The translations under genes were made by a program, and so were the position numbers. Shown in pieces: positions 1-10,574 of a stretch of 64,000 nt of DNA (position 1 is its first letter; each line of letters opens with the position of its first letter). Source of the DNA: Proluteimonas luteida (lineage in GTDB: Bacteria > Pseudomonadota > Gammaproteobacteria > Xanthomonadales > Xanthomonadaceae); NCBI RefSeq assembly GCF_021191695.1, contig NZ_JAIWPT010000001.1, positions 310,001-374,000 of the forward strand, given 5' to 3'. The notes beneath the pieces are model-generated. The model had not been told where the DNA came from and did not search any database. It was given only the letters and a program-made list of their open reading frames with translations.

Positions 1-163
1 ACCGCGGATGCGGAGTGCGTCGCGCAATGACATGGGGGAGCTCCGTGGCGGGTACCGATCGATACCACAGCGCATACGTTGCCACCGCAACCATTGCAGG
101 CGCGTCAAGGTTGCGGCGCTGCGGCATACTTGCCGGCCCTGCAAGCCGTGACTGGAGTCGGCA
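1..163. other. Upstream region of serC, no gene seen
   Basis: This is the window edge and the leader of serC. No convincing reading frame, RNA gene or strong promoter is visible. The last 15 bases hold a clear ribosome binding site (GGAG) about seven bases before the serC ATG. In related genomes gyrA precedes serC, but its end is not visible here. Confidence 0.5.
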
Positions 164-1261
164 ATGACGCGTGCGTACAACTTCGCCCCGGGCCCGGCGG
201 CCCTTCCCGAAAGCGTGTTGCGACAGGCCCAGGCCGACATGCTGGAATGGGGCGACGCGGGCGCGTCGATCGTCGAGATGAGCCATCGCGGGCCCGAGTT
301 CATGCAGGTGGCGCACGCGGCCGAGGCCGACCTGCGCACGCTGCTGGCGATCCCGGACGACTACGCGGTGCTGTTCCTGCCCGGCGGCGCGACCACCCAG
401 CAGGCGCTGATCGCGCTGAACTTCGCCTCCGCGGGGCAGACCGTCGACTACGTGATCACCGGGCACTGGGGCCGCACCGCGCTCCGGCAGCTCACGCCCG
501 CGCTGGCGCTCAACATCGCCGCCGACAGCGGCGACGGCTACCGCACCATCCCCGCGCGCGAGACCTGGCGCCTGACGCCGGGCGCCGCCTACGTGCACAT
601 CACCGCCAACGAGACCATCCACGGCGTCGAGTTCCGCCCGGCCTGGGGCGAGACCGCGCCCGACACCGGCGACGTGCCGCTGTTCGCCGACTTCAGTTCC
701 AGCATCGCCTCGGAACCGATCGACATCTCGCGCTACGGCGTGATCTATGCCGGCGCGCAGAAGAACCTCGGCCCGGTCGGCATCTCGGTGGTGATCGTGC
801 GCCGCGACTTGCTGGAGCGTGCCGGCCAGCCGCGCGCCGACATGTTCACCTACGCCCTGCAGGCGGCGAACGAGTCGATGCTCAACACGCCGCCGACCTG
901 GAACTGGTATCTCGCCGGGCTGGTGTTCCGCTGGATGCTCGACGAGGGCGGCACCGCCGAGTTCGACCGCCGCAGCGACGAGAAGTCCGCACTGCTGTAC
1001 GGCGCGATCGACGCCTCGGGCGGGTTCTACCGCAACGATGTCGACGCCGCGGTGCGCTCGCGCATGAACGTGCCATTCTTCCTCGCCGACGAGGCGCAGA
1101 ACGACGCGTTCCTGTCCGGCGCCCGCGAGGCCGGCCTGATCGGCCTCAAGGGCCACCGCGTGCTGGGCGGCATGCGCGCCTCGATCTACAACGCGATGCC
1201 GGTCGACGGCGTCCGCGCCCTGGTCGCCTACATGCAGGATTTCCAGCAGCGCCATGGGTGA
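164..1261 (+). CDS. serC: Phosphoserine aminotransferase SerC
   Basis: SerC is the PLP-dependent aminotransferase that converts 3-phosphohydroxypyruvate plus glutamate into phosphoserine in serine synthesis. It also acts in the pyridoxal phosphate pathway. The protein has 365 residues, the usual family length, and begins [15 protein letters not shown], the family's typical N-terminus. The PLP-binding lysine is Lys200 in the motif [10 protein letters not shown]. The ATG at 164 is supported by GGAG seven bases upstream. It is followed by pheA and aroA on the same strand, the order known from other Gammaproteobacteria. The 164-bp gap to pheA carries two hairpins, so serC may be partly uncoupled from pheA-aroA. 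Confidence 0.96.
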   Translation: MTRAYNFAPGPAALPESVLRQAQADMLEWGDAGASIVEMSHRGPEFMQVAHAAEADLRTLLAIPDDYAVLFLPGGATTQQALIALNFASAGQTVDYVITGHWGRTALRQLTPALALNIAADSGDGYRTIPARETWRLTPGAAYVHITANETIHGVEFRPAWGETAPDTGDVPLFADFSSSIASEPIDISRYGVIYAGAQKNLGPVGISVVIVRRDLLERAGQPRADMFTYALQAANESMLNTPPTWNWYLAGLVFRWMLDEGGTAEFDRRSDEKSALLYGAIDASGGFYRNDVDAAVRSRMNVPFFLADEAQNDAFLSGAREAGLIGLKGHRVLGGMRASIYNAMPVDGVRALVAYMQDFQQRHG

Positions 1262-1274
1262 GCGGCCACGCGTA

Positions 1275-1330
1275 GCCGATGCCTTCCGGCATCGGCAGTG
1301 GCCGCGAACGCCCGGCCATGGATGGCCGGG
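1275..1330. repeat. Two perfect hairpins after serC, the first REP-like
   Basis: Two inverted repeats follow each other in the serC-pheA gap. The first is GCCGATGCC / GGCATCGGC (1275-1283 and 1288-1296) around TTCC and is preceded by the GTAG-type head seen in family REP elements. The second is CCCGGCCAT / ATGGCCGGG (1311-1319 and 1322-1330) around GG. Neither is followed by a T-run, so they are better read as REP-type or RNA-stability structures than as a textbook terminator. Confidence 0.6.
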
Positions 1331-1425
1331 CCGGGGCCTGGACATGCGTCGTTGCTGCGCCATGGACGGCATCGGTTCCCCGCAAGCAGGCCGTACGTCC
1401 GTATCCACGAACAGATCCGAGAGTG

Positions 1426-2628
1426 ATGTCGATGGCTGACAAGCCGAAGAAGAGCGCCGCAGAGAAGCCGGCCACGGCAAAGGCCGCCACGGCAAAGGCC
1501 GCCACGGTAAAGGCCGCCACGACAAAGGCCGCGGCCCCCGCCGGTGCCCGCAAACCCGACCTCGACGCCGTCCGCGCGCAGATCGACGGCATCGACCGCG
1601 AGATCCAGTCGCTGATCGCCGAGCGCGCGCTGTTCGCGCGCCAGGTCGGCAAGGCCAAGGGCAAGCTGGCCGCCGCGGTCGACTACTACCGCCCAGAGCG
1701 CGAGGCGCAGGTGCTGCGCCGGGTCGTCGACCGCAATGCCGGGCCATTGTCGGACGAGGTGCTGGTGCGGCTGTTCCGCGAGATCATGTCCGCGTGCCTG
1801 GCCCAGCAGGAACCGCTGAAGATCGGCTACCTCGGCCCCGAGGGCACCTTCTCGCAGCAGGCCGTGCACAAGCATTTCGGCCACTCGGCCAAGGGCCTGC
1901 CGCTGGTCAGCATCGAGGAGGTGTTCGACGAGGTCGCCGCCGGCAACGCCGATTTCGGCGTGGTGCCGGTCGAGAACTCGGGGCAGGGCACGATCCAGTC
2001 GACGCTGGACATGTTCCTGACTTCGCCGCTGAAGATCTGCGGCGAGGTCGAACTGCGCGTGCACCAGTACCTGCTGTCGCGCACCGGCCACATCGAGGAC
2101 ATCGAACGCGTGTACTCGCACGGCCTGTCGCTGGCGCAGTGCAAGGGCTGGCTGCGCGAGAACCTGCCGGGCGTGGAGAAACTGGCGGTGGTCAGCAACG
2201 CCGAGGCCGTGCGCCGGGCCAAGAAGTCCGACGATGCCGCGGCGATCGCCGGCGAGACCGCCGCGCACGTCTACGGCATGCAGGTCATCGCCGGGCCGAT
2301 CGAGGATCGCAGCGACAACACCACGCGCTTCCTGGTCATCGGCCGCGCGTCATTCCCGCCTTCGGGCAACGACCGCACCTCGCTGATGGTGTTCATCCGC
2401 GACCAGCCCGGCGCGCTGTACCGCATCCTCGAGCCGCTGGCGCGGCGCGACATCAGCATGAACCGCATCGAGTCGCGGCCGGCGCACGGTGCGTTGTGGC
2501 AGTACGCGTTCTTCATCGAGGTCAACGGCCATGTCGACGAATCGCCGTTGAAGGATGCGCTCGGCGAGATCGACGCGTTCGCCGGCGAAGTGCGCGTGCT
2601 CGGGTCCTACCCGGTCGCGGTGCCATGA
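1426..2628 (+). CDS. pheA: Bifunctional chorismate mutase/prephenate dehydratase
   Basis: This P-protein converts chorismate to prephenate and then to phenylpyruvate on the way to phenylalanine. From the ATG at 1426 it has 400 residues; an in-frame ATG at 1432 is an alternative. After a variable Ala/Lys-rich tail comes the chorismate mutase helix bundle (about residues 45-125). The prephenate dehydratase domain starts at Lys132 (KIGYLGPEGTFS) and includes the TTRF motif (NTTRFLVIG). An ACT domain with GALYRILEPL and ESRP follows from about residue 319 and, by family knowledge, senses phenylalanine. The tail is encoded by four 15-bp tandem repeats (1471-1530), giving AKAAT-like units. Its stop overlaps the aroA start as ATGA, so the two are translationally coupled. 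Confidence 0.95.
   Translation: MSMADKPKKSAAEKPATAKAATAKAATVKAATTKAAAPAGARKPDLDAVRAQIDGIDREIQSLIAERALFARQVGKAKGKLAAAVDYYRPEREAQVLRRVVDRNAGPLSDEVLVRLFREIMSACLAQQEPLKIGYLGPEGTFSQQAVHKHFGHSAKGLPLVSIEEVFDEVAAGNADFGVVPVENSGQGTIQSTLDMFLTSPLKICGEVELRVHQYLLSRTGHIEDIERVYSHGLSLAQCKGWLRENLPGVEKLAVVSNAEAVRRAKKSDDAAAIAGETAAHVYGMQVIAGPIEDRSDNTTRFLVIGRASFPPSGNDRTSLMVFIRDQPGALYRILEPLARRDISMNRIESRPAHGALWQYAFFIEVNGHVDESPLKDALGEIDAFAGEVRVLGSYPVAVP
1471..1530 (+). repeat. Four 15-bp tandem repeats inside pheA
   Basis: Four near-identical copies of GCCACGGCAAAGGCC (copies 3 and 4 differ by single bases) encode the Ala/Lys/Thr-rich N-terminal extension of PheA. The unit is a multiple of three, so gain or loss of copies would change tail length without shifting the frame. 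Confidence 0.9.
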
Positions 2629-3944
2629 GTACGCGCGACTGGATCGCCGCGCGCGGCCGGCCGCTGCGCGGCGAGGTGCTGGTGCCCGGCGACAAGTCGG
2701 TCTCGCACCGCGCGATCATGCTGGCCTCGCTGGCCGACGGCGTCTCGCGCATCGACGGTTTCCTCGAAGGCGAGGACGCCCGCGCCACCGAGGCGATCTT
2801 CCGCACGCTGGGCGTGCGCATCGACGCGCCCGGGCCGGGCGTGCGCATCGTCCACGGCGCCGGCATCGACGGCCTGCGCGCGCCGGCCGGCGCGCTGGAC
2901 TGCGGCAACGCCGGCACCGGCATGCGCCTGCTGGCCGGATTGCTGGCCGGCCAGGGCTTCGACAGCACGCTGGTCGGCGACGCGTCGCTGTCGAAGCGGC
3001 CGATGCGGCGCGTGACCGGGCCGCTGGCGCGCATGGGCGCGCGCATCGATACCGGCGAAGGCGGGGTGCCGCCGCTGCGGATCCATGGCGGAACCGTGCT
3101 GTCGGGCCTCGATTTCGACAACGTGCTGGCCAGCGCGCAGGTCAAGTCCGCGCTGCTGCTGGCCGGGCTGTATGCGCAGGGCGAGACCATCGTGCGCGAG
3201 CCCAGGCCCACGCGCGACTACACCGAGCGCATGCTGGCCGCGTTCGGATGGCCCATCGAATTTTCGCCCGGCATCGCCCGGCTCAGCGGCGGCCATCGCC
3301 TGCGCGCGACCGACGTGCGGGTGCCGGCGGACTTCTCGTCGGCGGCGTTCTTCCTCGTCGCCGCGACGCTGGTGCCGGGCTCCGACCTGCTGTTGAAGCA
3401 GGTCGGCATGAATCCGCGCCGCACCGGGCTGCTGCACGTGCTGCGGCTGATGGGCGCGGACATCGTCGAATCGAACCCGGGCGAGCAGGGCGGCGAGCCC
3501 GTGGCGGACCTGCGCGTGCGGCATGCGCCGCTGCGCGGCATCCAGGTGCCGGAGGCGCACGTACCGGACATGATCGACGAGTTCCCGGTGCTGTTCGTGG
3601 CCGCGGCCTGCGCCGAAGGCGAGACCCGCGTGACCGGCGCCGAGGAACTGCGGGTCAAGGAATCGGACCGCATCGCGACGATGGCCGCGGGCCTGCGCGC
3701 GCTCGGCGTCACCATCGACGAGGCGCCCGACGGCGCCACGATCGCCGGCGGCAGCGGCTTCGGCCCGGGCACGGTCGACAGCCATGGCGACCACCGCATC
3801 GCGATGGCGTTCGCGGTGGCCGCGCAACGGGCCGACGGCGAGGTGCGGATCCGCGACACCGCCAATGTCGCGACCTCGTTCCCGGATTTCGAGCGCCTGG
3901 CCGACACAGCCGGCCTTGCGCTGCGGATCGACGCCGGGGCCTGA
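2625..3944 (+). CDS. aroA: 3-phosphoshikimate 1-carboxyvinyltransferase (EPSP synthase)
   Basis: AroA joins phosphoenolpyruvate to shikimate-3-phosphate in the shikimate pathway. The 439-residue protein shows the family signatures PGDKSVSHRA near the N-terminus (phosphate-binding lysine), GNAGTGMRLL, and RVKESDRI. The ATG at 2625 overlaps the pheA stop by four bases, so translation is probably coupled and the start is well supported. Placing aroA behind pheA puts an upstream and a terminal enzyme of phenylalanine synthesis in one operon. Downstream it converges on a TonB-like gene, with 100 bp between them and no clear terminator. Confidence 0.96.
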   Translation: MSTRDWIAARGRPLRGEVLVPGDKSVSHRAIMLASLADGVSRIDGFLEGEDARATEAIFRTLGVRIDAPGPGVRIVHGAGIDGLRAPAGALDCGNAGTGMRLLAGLLAGQGFDSTLVGDASLSKRPMRRVTGPLARMGARIDTGEGGVPPLRIHGGTVLSGLDFDNVLASAQVKSALLLAGLYAQGETIVREPRPTRDYTERMLAAFGWPIEFSPGIARLSGGHRLRATDVRVPADFSSAAFFLVAATLVPGSDLLLKQVGMNPRRTGLLHVLRLMGADIVESNPGEQGGEPVADLRVRHAPLRGIQVPEAHVPDMIDEFPVLFVAAACAEGETRVTGAEELRVKESDRIATMAAGLRALGVTIDEAPDGATIAGGSGFGPGTVDSHGDHRIAMAFAVAAQRADGEVRIRDTANVATSFPDFERLADTAGLALRIDAGA

Positions 3945-4044
3945 TCGGAGCCGGGTCCCGACCCGTCGCGTGCCGGAACCGGCGGGCCGGAGCCTGCCCT
4001 GTATGCGACCGGCCCCGCGTTCGTTTACCCGGGCTGCGCGCCGG

Positions 4045-4608
4045 TTACGGGTCGAGTTTGAAATCCACCGGTACCCGCACCGCCGAGGCGACCGGCTTGC
4101 CGCCCTCGATTGCCGGCTGGAACGTCCACTTGCGCACCGCATCGACTGCCGCACGGTCGAGGTCGCGCGAACCGCTGCGGGTTTCGATGGTGACGTCGGT
4201 GGCACTGCCGTCGGCGTCGACCTGCACCAGCAGGATCACCGTGCCCTGTTCCCGGCTGCGCGCTGCGGCCGGCGGATAGGTCGGCTCGGGTGAGTCGACC
4301 GGGCTGGCCTCGCGGTCGGCGGGCACCGCAGGGCGCGTCGCAGGCGCCGGCGTGGACGGCCGGGTCGCGGTACCGGGCTCGGGTTCGGGGGGCGGCGCCT
4401 GACCGTCACCGATCACCGGGACATCCGGGAGCGGGGCCTGGGTGGTGGTCGCCTCGCGCTGGCTCAGGAAGTACCAGCCCAGGGCCACCAGCACGATCAG
4501 CAGCAGGATCCACAGCAGCGGGTTGACGCCCTTGCGTGGCGGCTCGTCGTGCGGTGGCACGTCGTGTGGCGGCGGTGGATCGACGGGACGCTGGATCGGA
4601 TCGTTCAT
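4045..4608 (-). CDS. TonB family protein (energy transducer), first of a pair
   Basis: This is a 187-residue TonB-like protein of the cell envelope. A short cytoplasmic tail is followed by one membrane segment (about residues 30-47, NPLLWILLLIVLVALGWYF). A Pro/Glu/Thr-rich periplasmic spacer comes next, then a C-terminal TonB domain (about 105-187) starting at PEPTYPPAAARS, where TonB proteins contact the TonB box of outer-membrane receptors. GGAGGG lies about seven bases before the ATG (minus strand). It sits 85 bp downstream of a second TonB-like gene on the same strand. No exbB/exbD is nearby, so the pair probably uses a partner encoded elsewhere. Which receptors it serves cannot be told. 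Confidence 0.85.
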   Translation of the reverse strand: MNDPIQRPVDPPPPHDVPPHDEPPRKGVNPLLWILLLIVLVALGWYFLSQREATTTQAPLPDVPVIGDGQAPPPEPEPGTATRPSTPAPATRPAVPADREASPVDSPEPTYPPAAARSREQGTVILLVQVDADGSATDVTIETRSGSRDLDRAAVDAVRKWTFQPAIEGGKPVASAVRVPVDFKLDP

Positions 4609-4693
4609 GACCGCACCCTCCAAGCTGAACGGGAGCGTCGAGCCTTCCACATGCTGCGTGGAGGACGCGTTACGGCCGGTCCGGGTGCTGCGC

Positions 4694-6764
<2,071 letters not shown>

Positions 6765-6855
6765 CGGCGCGCCCGCGCTGGCCCAGGTGGAGCGCGTTGC
6801 GTTTGTAGGATGAAAATGGTGAAATCAACGCTATTGTTCTGATGGCGACACCGAC

Positions 6856-7857
6856 ATGCAGGATCTCAACGATCTCTACTACTTCGCCATGGTGGTCGAA
6901 CATGGCGGATTCGCCGCGGCCGAGCGTGCGCTCGGCATCCCGAAGTCGCGCCTGAGCCGGCGCATCAGCCAGCTGGAAACCGAACTCGGCGTGCGCCTGC
7001 TGCAGCGCTCCACGCGCCGCTTCGCCGTCACCGACGTCGGCCAGAGCGTGTTCCGGCATGCGCAGTCGATGCTGGCCGAGGCCACCGCCGCGCGCGAGGT
7101 CGTCGACCGGCTCAGCGCCGAACCGCGCGGCATGGTCCGCGTCAGCGTGCCGGTCAGCATCGCCCAGCAGTCGGTGCCGCAACTGCTGCCCGAATTCCTC
7201 GCGCGCTATCCGCTGGTGCGCATCCAGCTGCACGTCAGCAACCGCCGCGTCGACGTCATCAACGAAGGCTTCGACGTCGCGATCCGCGTGCGCTCCAAGC
7301 TCGACGACGACGGCAGCCTGGTGATGCGCAGCTTCGGCCAGATCCAGGAACTGCTGGTGGCCAGTCCCGGCTATCTCGACCGCATGGGCCGGCCGACCGA
7401 TCCCGACGACCTCGAACACCACACCACGATGAGCATGGGCGAGGACGAGGTGAAGCAGCGCTGGGACCTGCAGGGCGCCGACGGCACGGTGCGCCGCGTC
7501 GAGCTGAAGCCGCGCGTGGCCGGCTTCGATTTCCCGATGCTGATGGCGCTCGCCAAGCAGGGCCTCGGCGTGACGATGCTGCCCGAGACCCTGTGCGCGG
7601 AAGCCGTGCGCAATGGCGAGCTCGAAGTCGTGTTGCCCGACTGGCACCTGCCGCAGGGCATCGCGCACGCGGTCTTCGCCTCGCGCCGCGGCCTGCTGCC
7701 AGCGGTGCGGGTGTTCATCGACTTCCTGGCCGAGAAGCTGCCGCCGCTGATCGAGGCATCCAGCCTCGACTGCCGCAACTGCGAGAAGCAGGTGCCTGGC
7801 GGCGGCACGGCGCGCGCACCCATCGAACGCCTGCCGCAGGCGCGTGCCCGCGCCTAG
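6856..7857 (+). CDS. LysR family transcriptional regulator
   Basis: This 333-residue regulator has an N-terminal winged helix-turn-helix (about residues 1-60: DLYYFAMVVEHGGFAAAERAL, then SRRISQLETELGVRLLQRSTR) and a type 2 periplasmic-binding-like effector domain (about 90-300). The C-terminal tail has two close cysteines (CRNCEK) and a basic Ala/Pro-rich end, which is not standard. It is not divergent from a metabolic target as many LysR genes are, since serS upstream runs in the same direction. Its target and effector therefore cannot be inferred. A REP-type hairpin follows the stop. Confidence 0.88.
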   Translation: MQDLNDLYYFAMVVEHGGFAAAERALGIPKSRLSRRISQLETELGVRLLQRSTRRFAVTDVGQSVFRHAQSMLAEATAAREVVDRLSAEPRGMVRVSVPVSIAQQSVPQLLPEFLARYPLVRIQLHVSNRRVDVINEGFDVAIRVRSKLDDDGSLVMRSFGQIQELLVASPGYLDRMGRPTDPDDLEHHTTMSMGEDEVKQRWDLQGADGTVRRVELKPRVAGFDFPMLMALAKQGLGVTMLPETLCAEAVRNGELEVVLPDWHLPQGIAHAVFASRRGLLPAVRVFIDFLAEKLPPLIEASSLDCRNCEKQVPGGGTARAPIERLPQARARA

Positions 7858-8021
7858 GACGAGTGGCTGGACATCATCTTCTTCGCCGATTCCCGGTAGG
7901 TCGGGGCAACGCCCCCGACGCCAGTGACTGGGCGAACCGATCGGAGGTCGCACGTGGCCTTCTCTTGTTGGACAATAGCGGCCGTTTCGCCGGCAGCAGT
8001 GCCGCCGGTGAAGCAGTTGTC
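7858..8021. other. Non-coding stretch between LysR gene and tRNA array
   Basis: No gene is seen here. A single REP-type hairpin lies at 7896-7919 (GTAGGTCGGGG, then CCCCCGAC). A sequence around 7970-7980 (TTGGACAATAG) could be part of the promoter for the tRNA array, but no clear -35 box pairs with it. Confidence 0.5.
7896..7919. repeat. GTAG-headed REP-type hairpin
   Basis: A single palindromic unit starts with GTAG and forms the stem GTCGGGG/CCCCGAC. It matches the left half of the doublet at 15150-15222 in nearly every position, so both belong to the same repeat family. Confidence 0.65.
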
Positions 8022-8429
8022 GAAGAGTTGGCCGAGTGGTTCAAGGCAGCGGTCTTGATCCGGAGGCCGCAGGCCGGAGGAAACATCGACCGCAGGTCGA
8101 TGGTCAAACCGCCGGCGTCGCGCGCAGCGCGGCGTGGTTGGAAGATGCAGCGATATCGGAGAGGTGGCCGAATGGTTCAAGGCAGCGGTCTTGATCCGGA
8201 GGCCGCAGGCCGGAGGAAACATCGACCGCAGGTCGATGGTCAAACCGCCGGCGTCGCGCGCAGCGCGGCGTGGTTGAAAGATGCAGTGACATCGGAGAGG
8301 TGGCCGAGTGGTTCAAGGCAGCGGTCTTGATCCGGAGGCCCCAGGCCGGAGGAAACATCGACCGCAGGTCGATGGTCAAACCGCCGACGTCGCGCGCAGC
8401 GCGACGTGGTTGGAAGATGCAGTGACATC
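8022..8429 (+). repeat. Three 136-bp tandem units, each with a tRNA-Ser 5' half
   Basis: Three head-to-tail units start at 8022, 8158 and 8294 and lead into the intact tRNA at 8430, with exactly 136 bp between starts. Each begins with the first 37 nt of tRNA-Ser, up to and including the anticodon TGA. The first copy is degenerate in its first bases; the others are nearly perfect. Each then switches to about 99 bp of hairpin-rich sequence instead of the tRNA 3' half. In unit 1 two clear hairpins with GCA loops are CATCGACC-GCA-GGTCGATG (8084-8102) and the GCGTCGCGC / GCGCGGCGT pair (8115-8135). The end of the unit, GAAGATGCAG, is also the 5' flank of the real tRNA. None of the units can make a full tRNA. 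Confidence 0.93.
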
Positions 8430-8523
<94 letters not shown>

Positions 8524-8597
8524 CCCCCGATCGTCCGCTTGCGGACAGGCGTGGGACGGGTCAGGCAACAGCGGACGAAGCAAAGGGCGAACGACCC

Positions 8598-9893
8598 ATG
8601 CAGAAGACCGGCGCCACCGCGCATCCAGGACCGTTTCCGGTCGCACGACGCCGGGACACGCGGAAGGGGCGCGCCGTTCTTTCCGTCTCCGCTCTCGTGC
8701 TGGCGTTCGTCGCCTTCGTCCCGTGGCCTTCGACGAGCCTGGCGCAGTCGGGTCCGGATGCCGTTCCCGACGTGGCGATGGCCCGCACGCAGGCCGTCGT
8801 GGACGCCGCGACGGCGTTTCTCGAAACCCTCGACGACGCGCAGCGCACCGCCGTGCTGTTCCCGTTCGACCCCACCGCCAAGCCGGTCGCGGCGCGATTC
8901 GCCCGGCAGGGCGGACCCGGCGGACGGAATGCGGACGACGGACGAGCGCCCGGCGGAGCGCCGCCGGCGGGCGCGCAGGACAAGCCGGCGAACGGCGGAC
9001 CGCCGGCCGGTGGGGCGATGCCGGGCTTCGTGGGCGAGCAGTACGGCGCCGCCGTCTGGTCCAACTATCCGGCCAGCGATGTGCCGCGTCCGGGTCTCGC
9101 TCTCGGCGAGATGACCGCGGCGCAGCGCGCGGCGGCGCTGCATCTGCTGGAAACGGTGCTCAGCCCGGCGGGGTACCGGAAGGTGCTCGACATCATGGGG
9201 TCCGATCAGGCCCTGCACGAGACGGGGACGAACTACGCCTCGGGCACCGACCACTACACGCTCGGCCTGTTCGGTGCCCCTAGTGTGGCTGCACCGTGGA
9301 TGTTGCAGTTCGGTGCGCATCATCTCGGGCTGAACGTGGTCATCAAGGGCGCGCAGGGCGTGGCGACGCCCACGCTGACCGGCGCGCAACCTGCCGTCTA
9401 CACGGACCAGGCCGGTGAAACCGTGCGGGTGCTGGCGGGCGAGAACGACCGGGCGTTCGCATTGCTCGATGCGCTCGACGGAACGCAGCATGGCAAGGCG
9501 GTCCTCGACTACGCCGTCCGCGACCTGGTCTTCGGCCCCGGCCACGACGGCGGGATTCCCGTCCCCGAGGGACTGCAGGCCGTGGAGATGACGGCGGAGC
9601 AGCGCGCGATGCTGCTCGATCTGATCCGCGAATGGGCGGGGATCGTCGACGACGCGTATGCCGCGCCGCGCATGGCCGAGATCGAGGCCGGGCTGGACCG
9701 GACATGGTTCGCATGGAGCGGTCCGGTCACGCATGCGCCGGGGCACAACGGGTCGTCCTACTACCGCATCCAGGGGCCGCGGTTGCTCATCGAATTCTCG
9801 CCGCAGGGCGTGGGCGGTGATCCGACCCTGCATGTCCACACCGTCTACCGCGACCCGACGAACGATTACGGGCAGCGGTTCACGGCGCCGTGA
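8598..9893 (+). CDS. Secreted DUF3500 family protein
   Basis: This 431-residue protein has a long N-terminal signal sequence: basic residues MQKTGATAHPGPFPVARRR, a hydrophobic stretch around residues 27-45, and a likely cut near LAQSG. The mature part resembles DUF3500 proteins, with TGTNYASGTDHYTLGLFG and the His-rich AHHLGLNVV. The C-terminus THAPGHNGSSYYRIQGPRLL followed by HVHTVYRDPTNDYG is characteristic of the family. Between the signal and the domain is a Gly/Pro-rich low-complexity linker (about residues 100-140). The family has no established function. Its stop overlaps the GTG of the next gene as GTGA, so the two are translationally coupled. Confidence 0.8.
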   Translation: MQKTGATAHPGPFPVARRRDTRKGRAVLSVSALVLAFVAFVPWPSTSLAQSGPDAVPDVAMARTQAVVDAATAFLETLDDAQRTAVLFPFDPTAKPVAARFARQGGPGGRNADDGRAPGGAPPAGAQDKPANGGPPAGGAMPGFVGEQYGAAVWSNYPASDVPRPGLALGEMTAAQRAAALHLLETVLSPAGYRKVLDIMGSDQALHETGTNYASGTDHYTLGLFGAPSVAAPWMLQFGAHHLGLNVVIKGAQGVATPTLTGAQPAVYTDQAGETVRVLAGENDRAFALLDALDGTQHGKAVLDYAVRDLVFGPGHDGGIPVPEGLQAVEMTAEQRAMLLDLIREWAGIVDDAYAAPRMAEIEAGLDRTWFAWSGPVTHAPGHNGSSYYRIQGPRLLIEFSPQGVGGDPTLHVHTVYRDPTNDYGQRFTAP

Positions 9894-10438
9894 CCGCGCC
9901 GAAGGCATTGCTTGCGGCGTTCGTGTTCGCGCTGGCCCTGGCGGCGCAGGCGCATCGGCTGGACGAATACCTGCAGGCCGCGACCGTCGCCGTGGCGTCG
10001 GACCGCGTGGCTTTGCACCTGCGCCTGACGCCCGGCGTCGAGGTGGCGGATGCCGTCATTGCCGGGATCGACCGCGACGGGAACGGCGTGCTGTCGCAGG
10101 CGGAATGGGCCGATTACGCGGCCGGCGTGCAGGCGGACCTGCATCTGGAGGCCGATGGCGCGCCATTGCCTTTGCGGCTGACCGGCGCCCGCTTCGCCGA
10201 CGCCACCCGGATGAGGCAGGGGGAAGCCACGATCTTGCTGGATTTCGAGGCGGATCTGCCTCGCGCCGATGGCCCCCGCAGCCTGGTCTTCGAGAACCGG
10301 CACCGGCGCGACATCGCGGTCCATCTCGTCAACGCGCTCGCGCCGCGCGACCCGGCCGTTCGCATCCTGGGCCAGCGCCGCAGCCCGGACCAGTCGTCGT
10401 GGCGTCTGGACTTCGTGCTGGAGAGCCCGGGCATCTGA
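9890..10438 (+). CDS. Secreted protein with EF-hand-like motif, partner of DUF3500 protein
   Basis: This is a 182-residue exported protein of unknown function. It begins at a GTG that overlaps the preceding stop by four bases. A signal peptide (residues 1-21, ending AQAHR) is followed by HRLDEYLQAATVAV, a start shared with N-terminal domains of HupE/UreJ-like proteins. A single EF-hand-like calcium loop, DRDGNGVLSQAEW, lies near residue 64. There are no membrane segments after the signal, so it is not a HupE permease. Coupling to the DUF3500 gene suggests the two act together outside the cytoplasm. Confidence 0.65.
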   Translation: MTAPKALLAAFVFALALAAQAHRLDEYLQAATVAVASDRVALHLRLTPGVEVADAVIAGIDRDGNGVLSQAEWADYAAGVQADLHLEADGAPLPLRLTGARFADATRMRQGEATILLDFEADLPRADGPRSLVFENRHRRDIAVHLVNALAPRDPAVRILGQRRSPDQSSWRLDFVLESPGI

Positions 10439-10574
10439 GCGCGATGGGATCTTTCCGACGCCATTGCGTTTCGCCGCGGCGGCGTCGGGCCCGGGTCGCC
10501 GACGTGTCGTGCTTCGCGGCCGCACGCGCCGGCCGGACTGTCGACGCGTCGCGCGCGGTCGGTATGCTGTCGCG

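Noticed and set aside
8022..8429. CRISPR array
   Set aside because: The 136-bp period is regular, but the sequence between tRNA-like parts is itself repeated and not variable, so there are no spacers.
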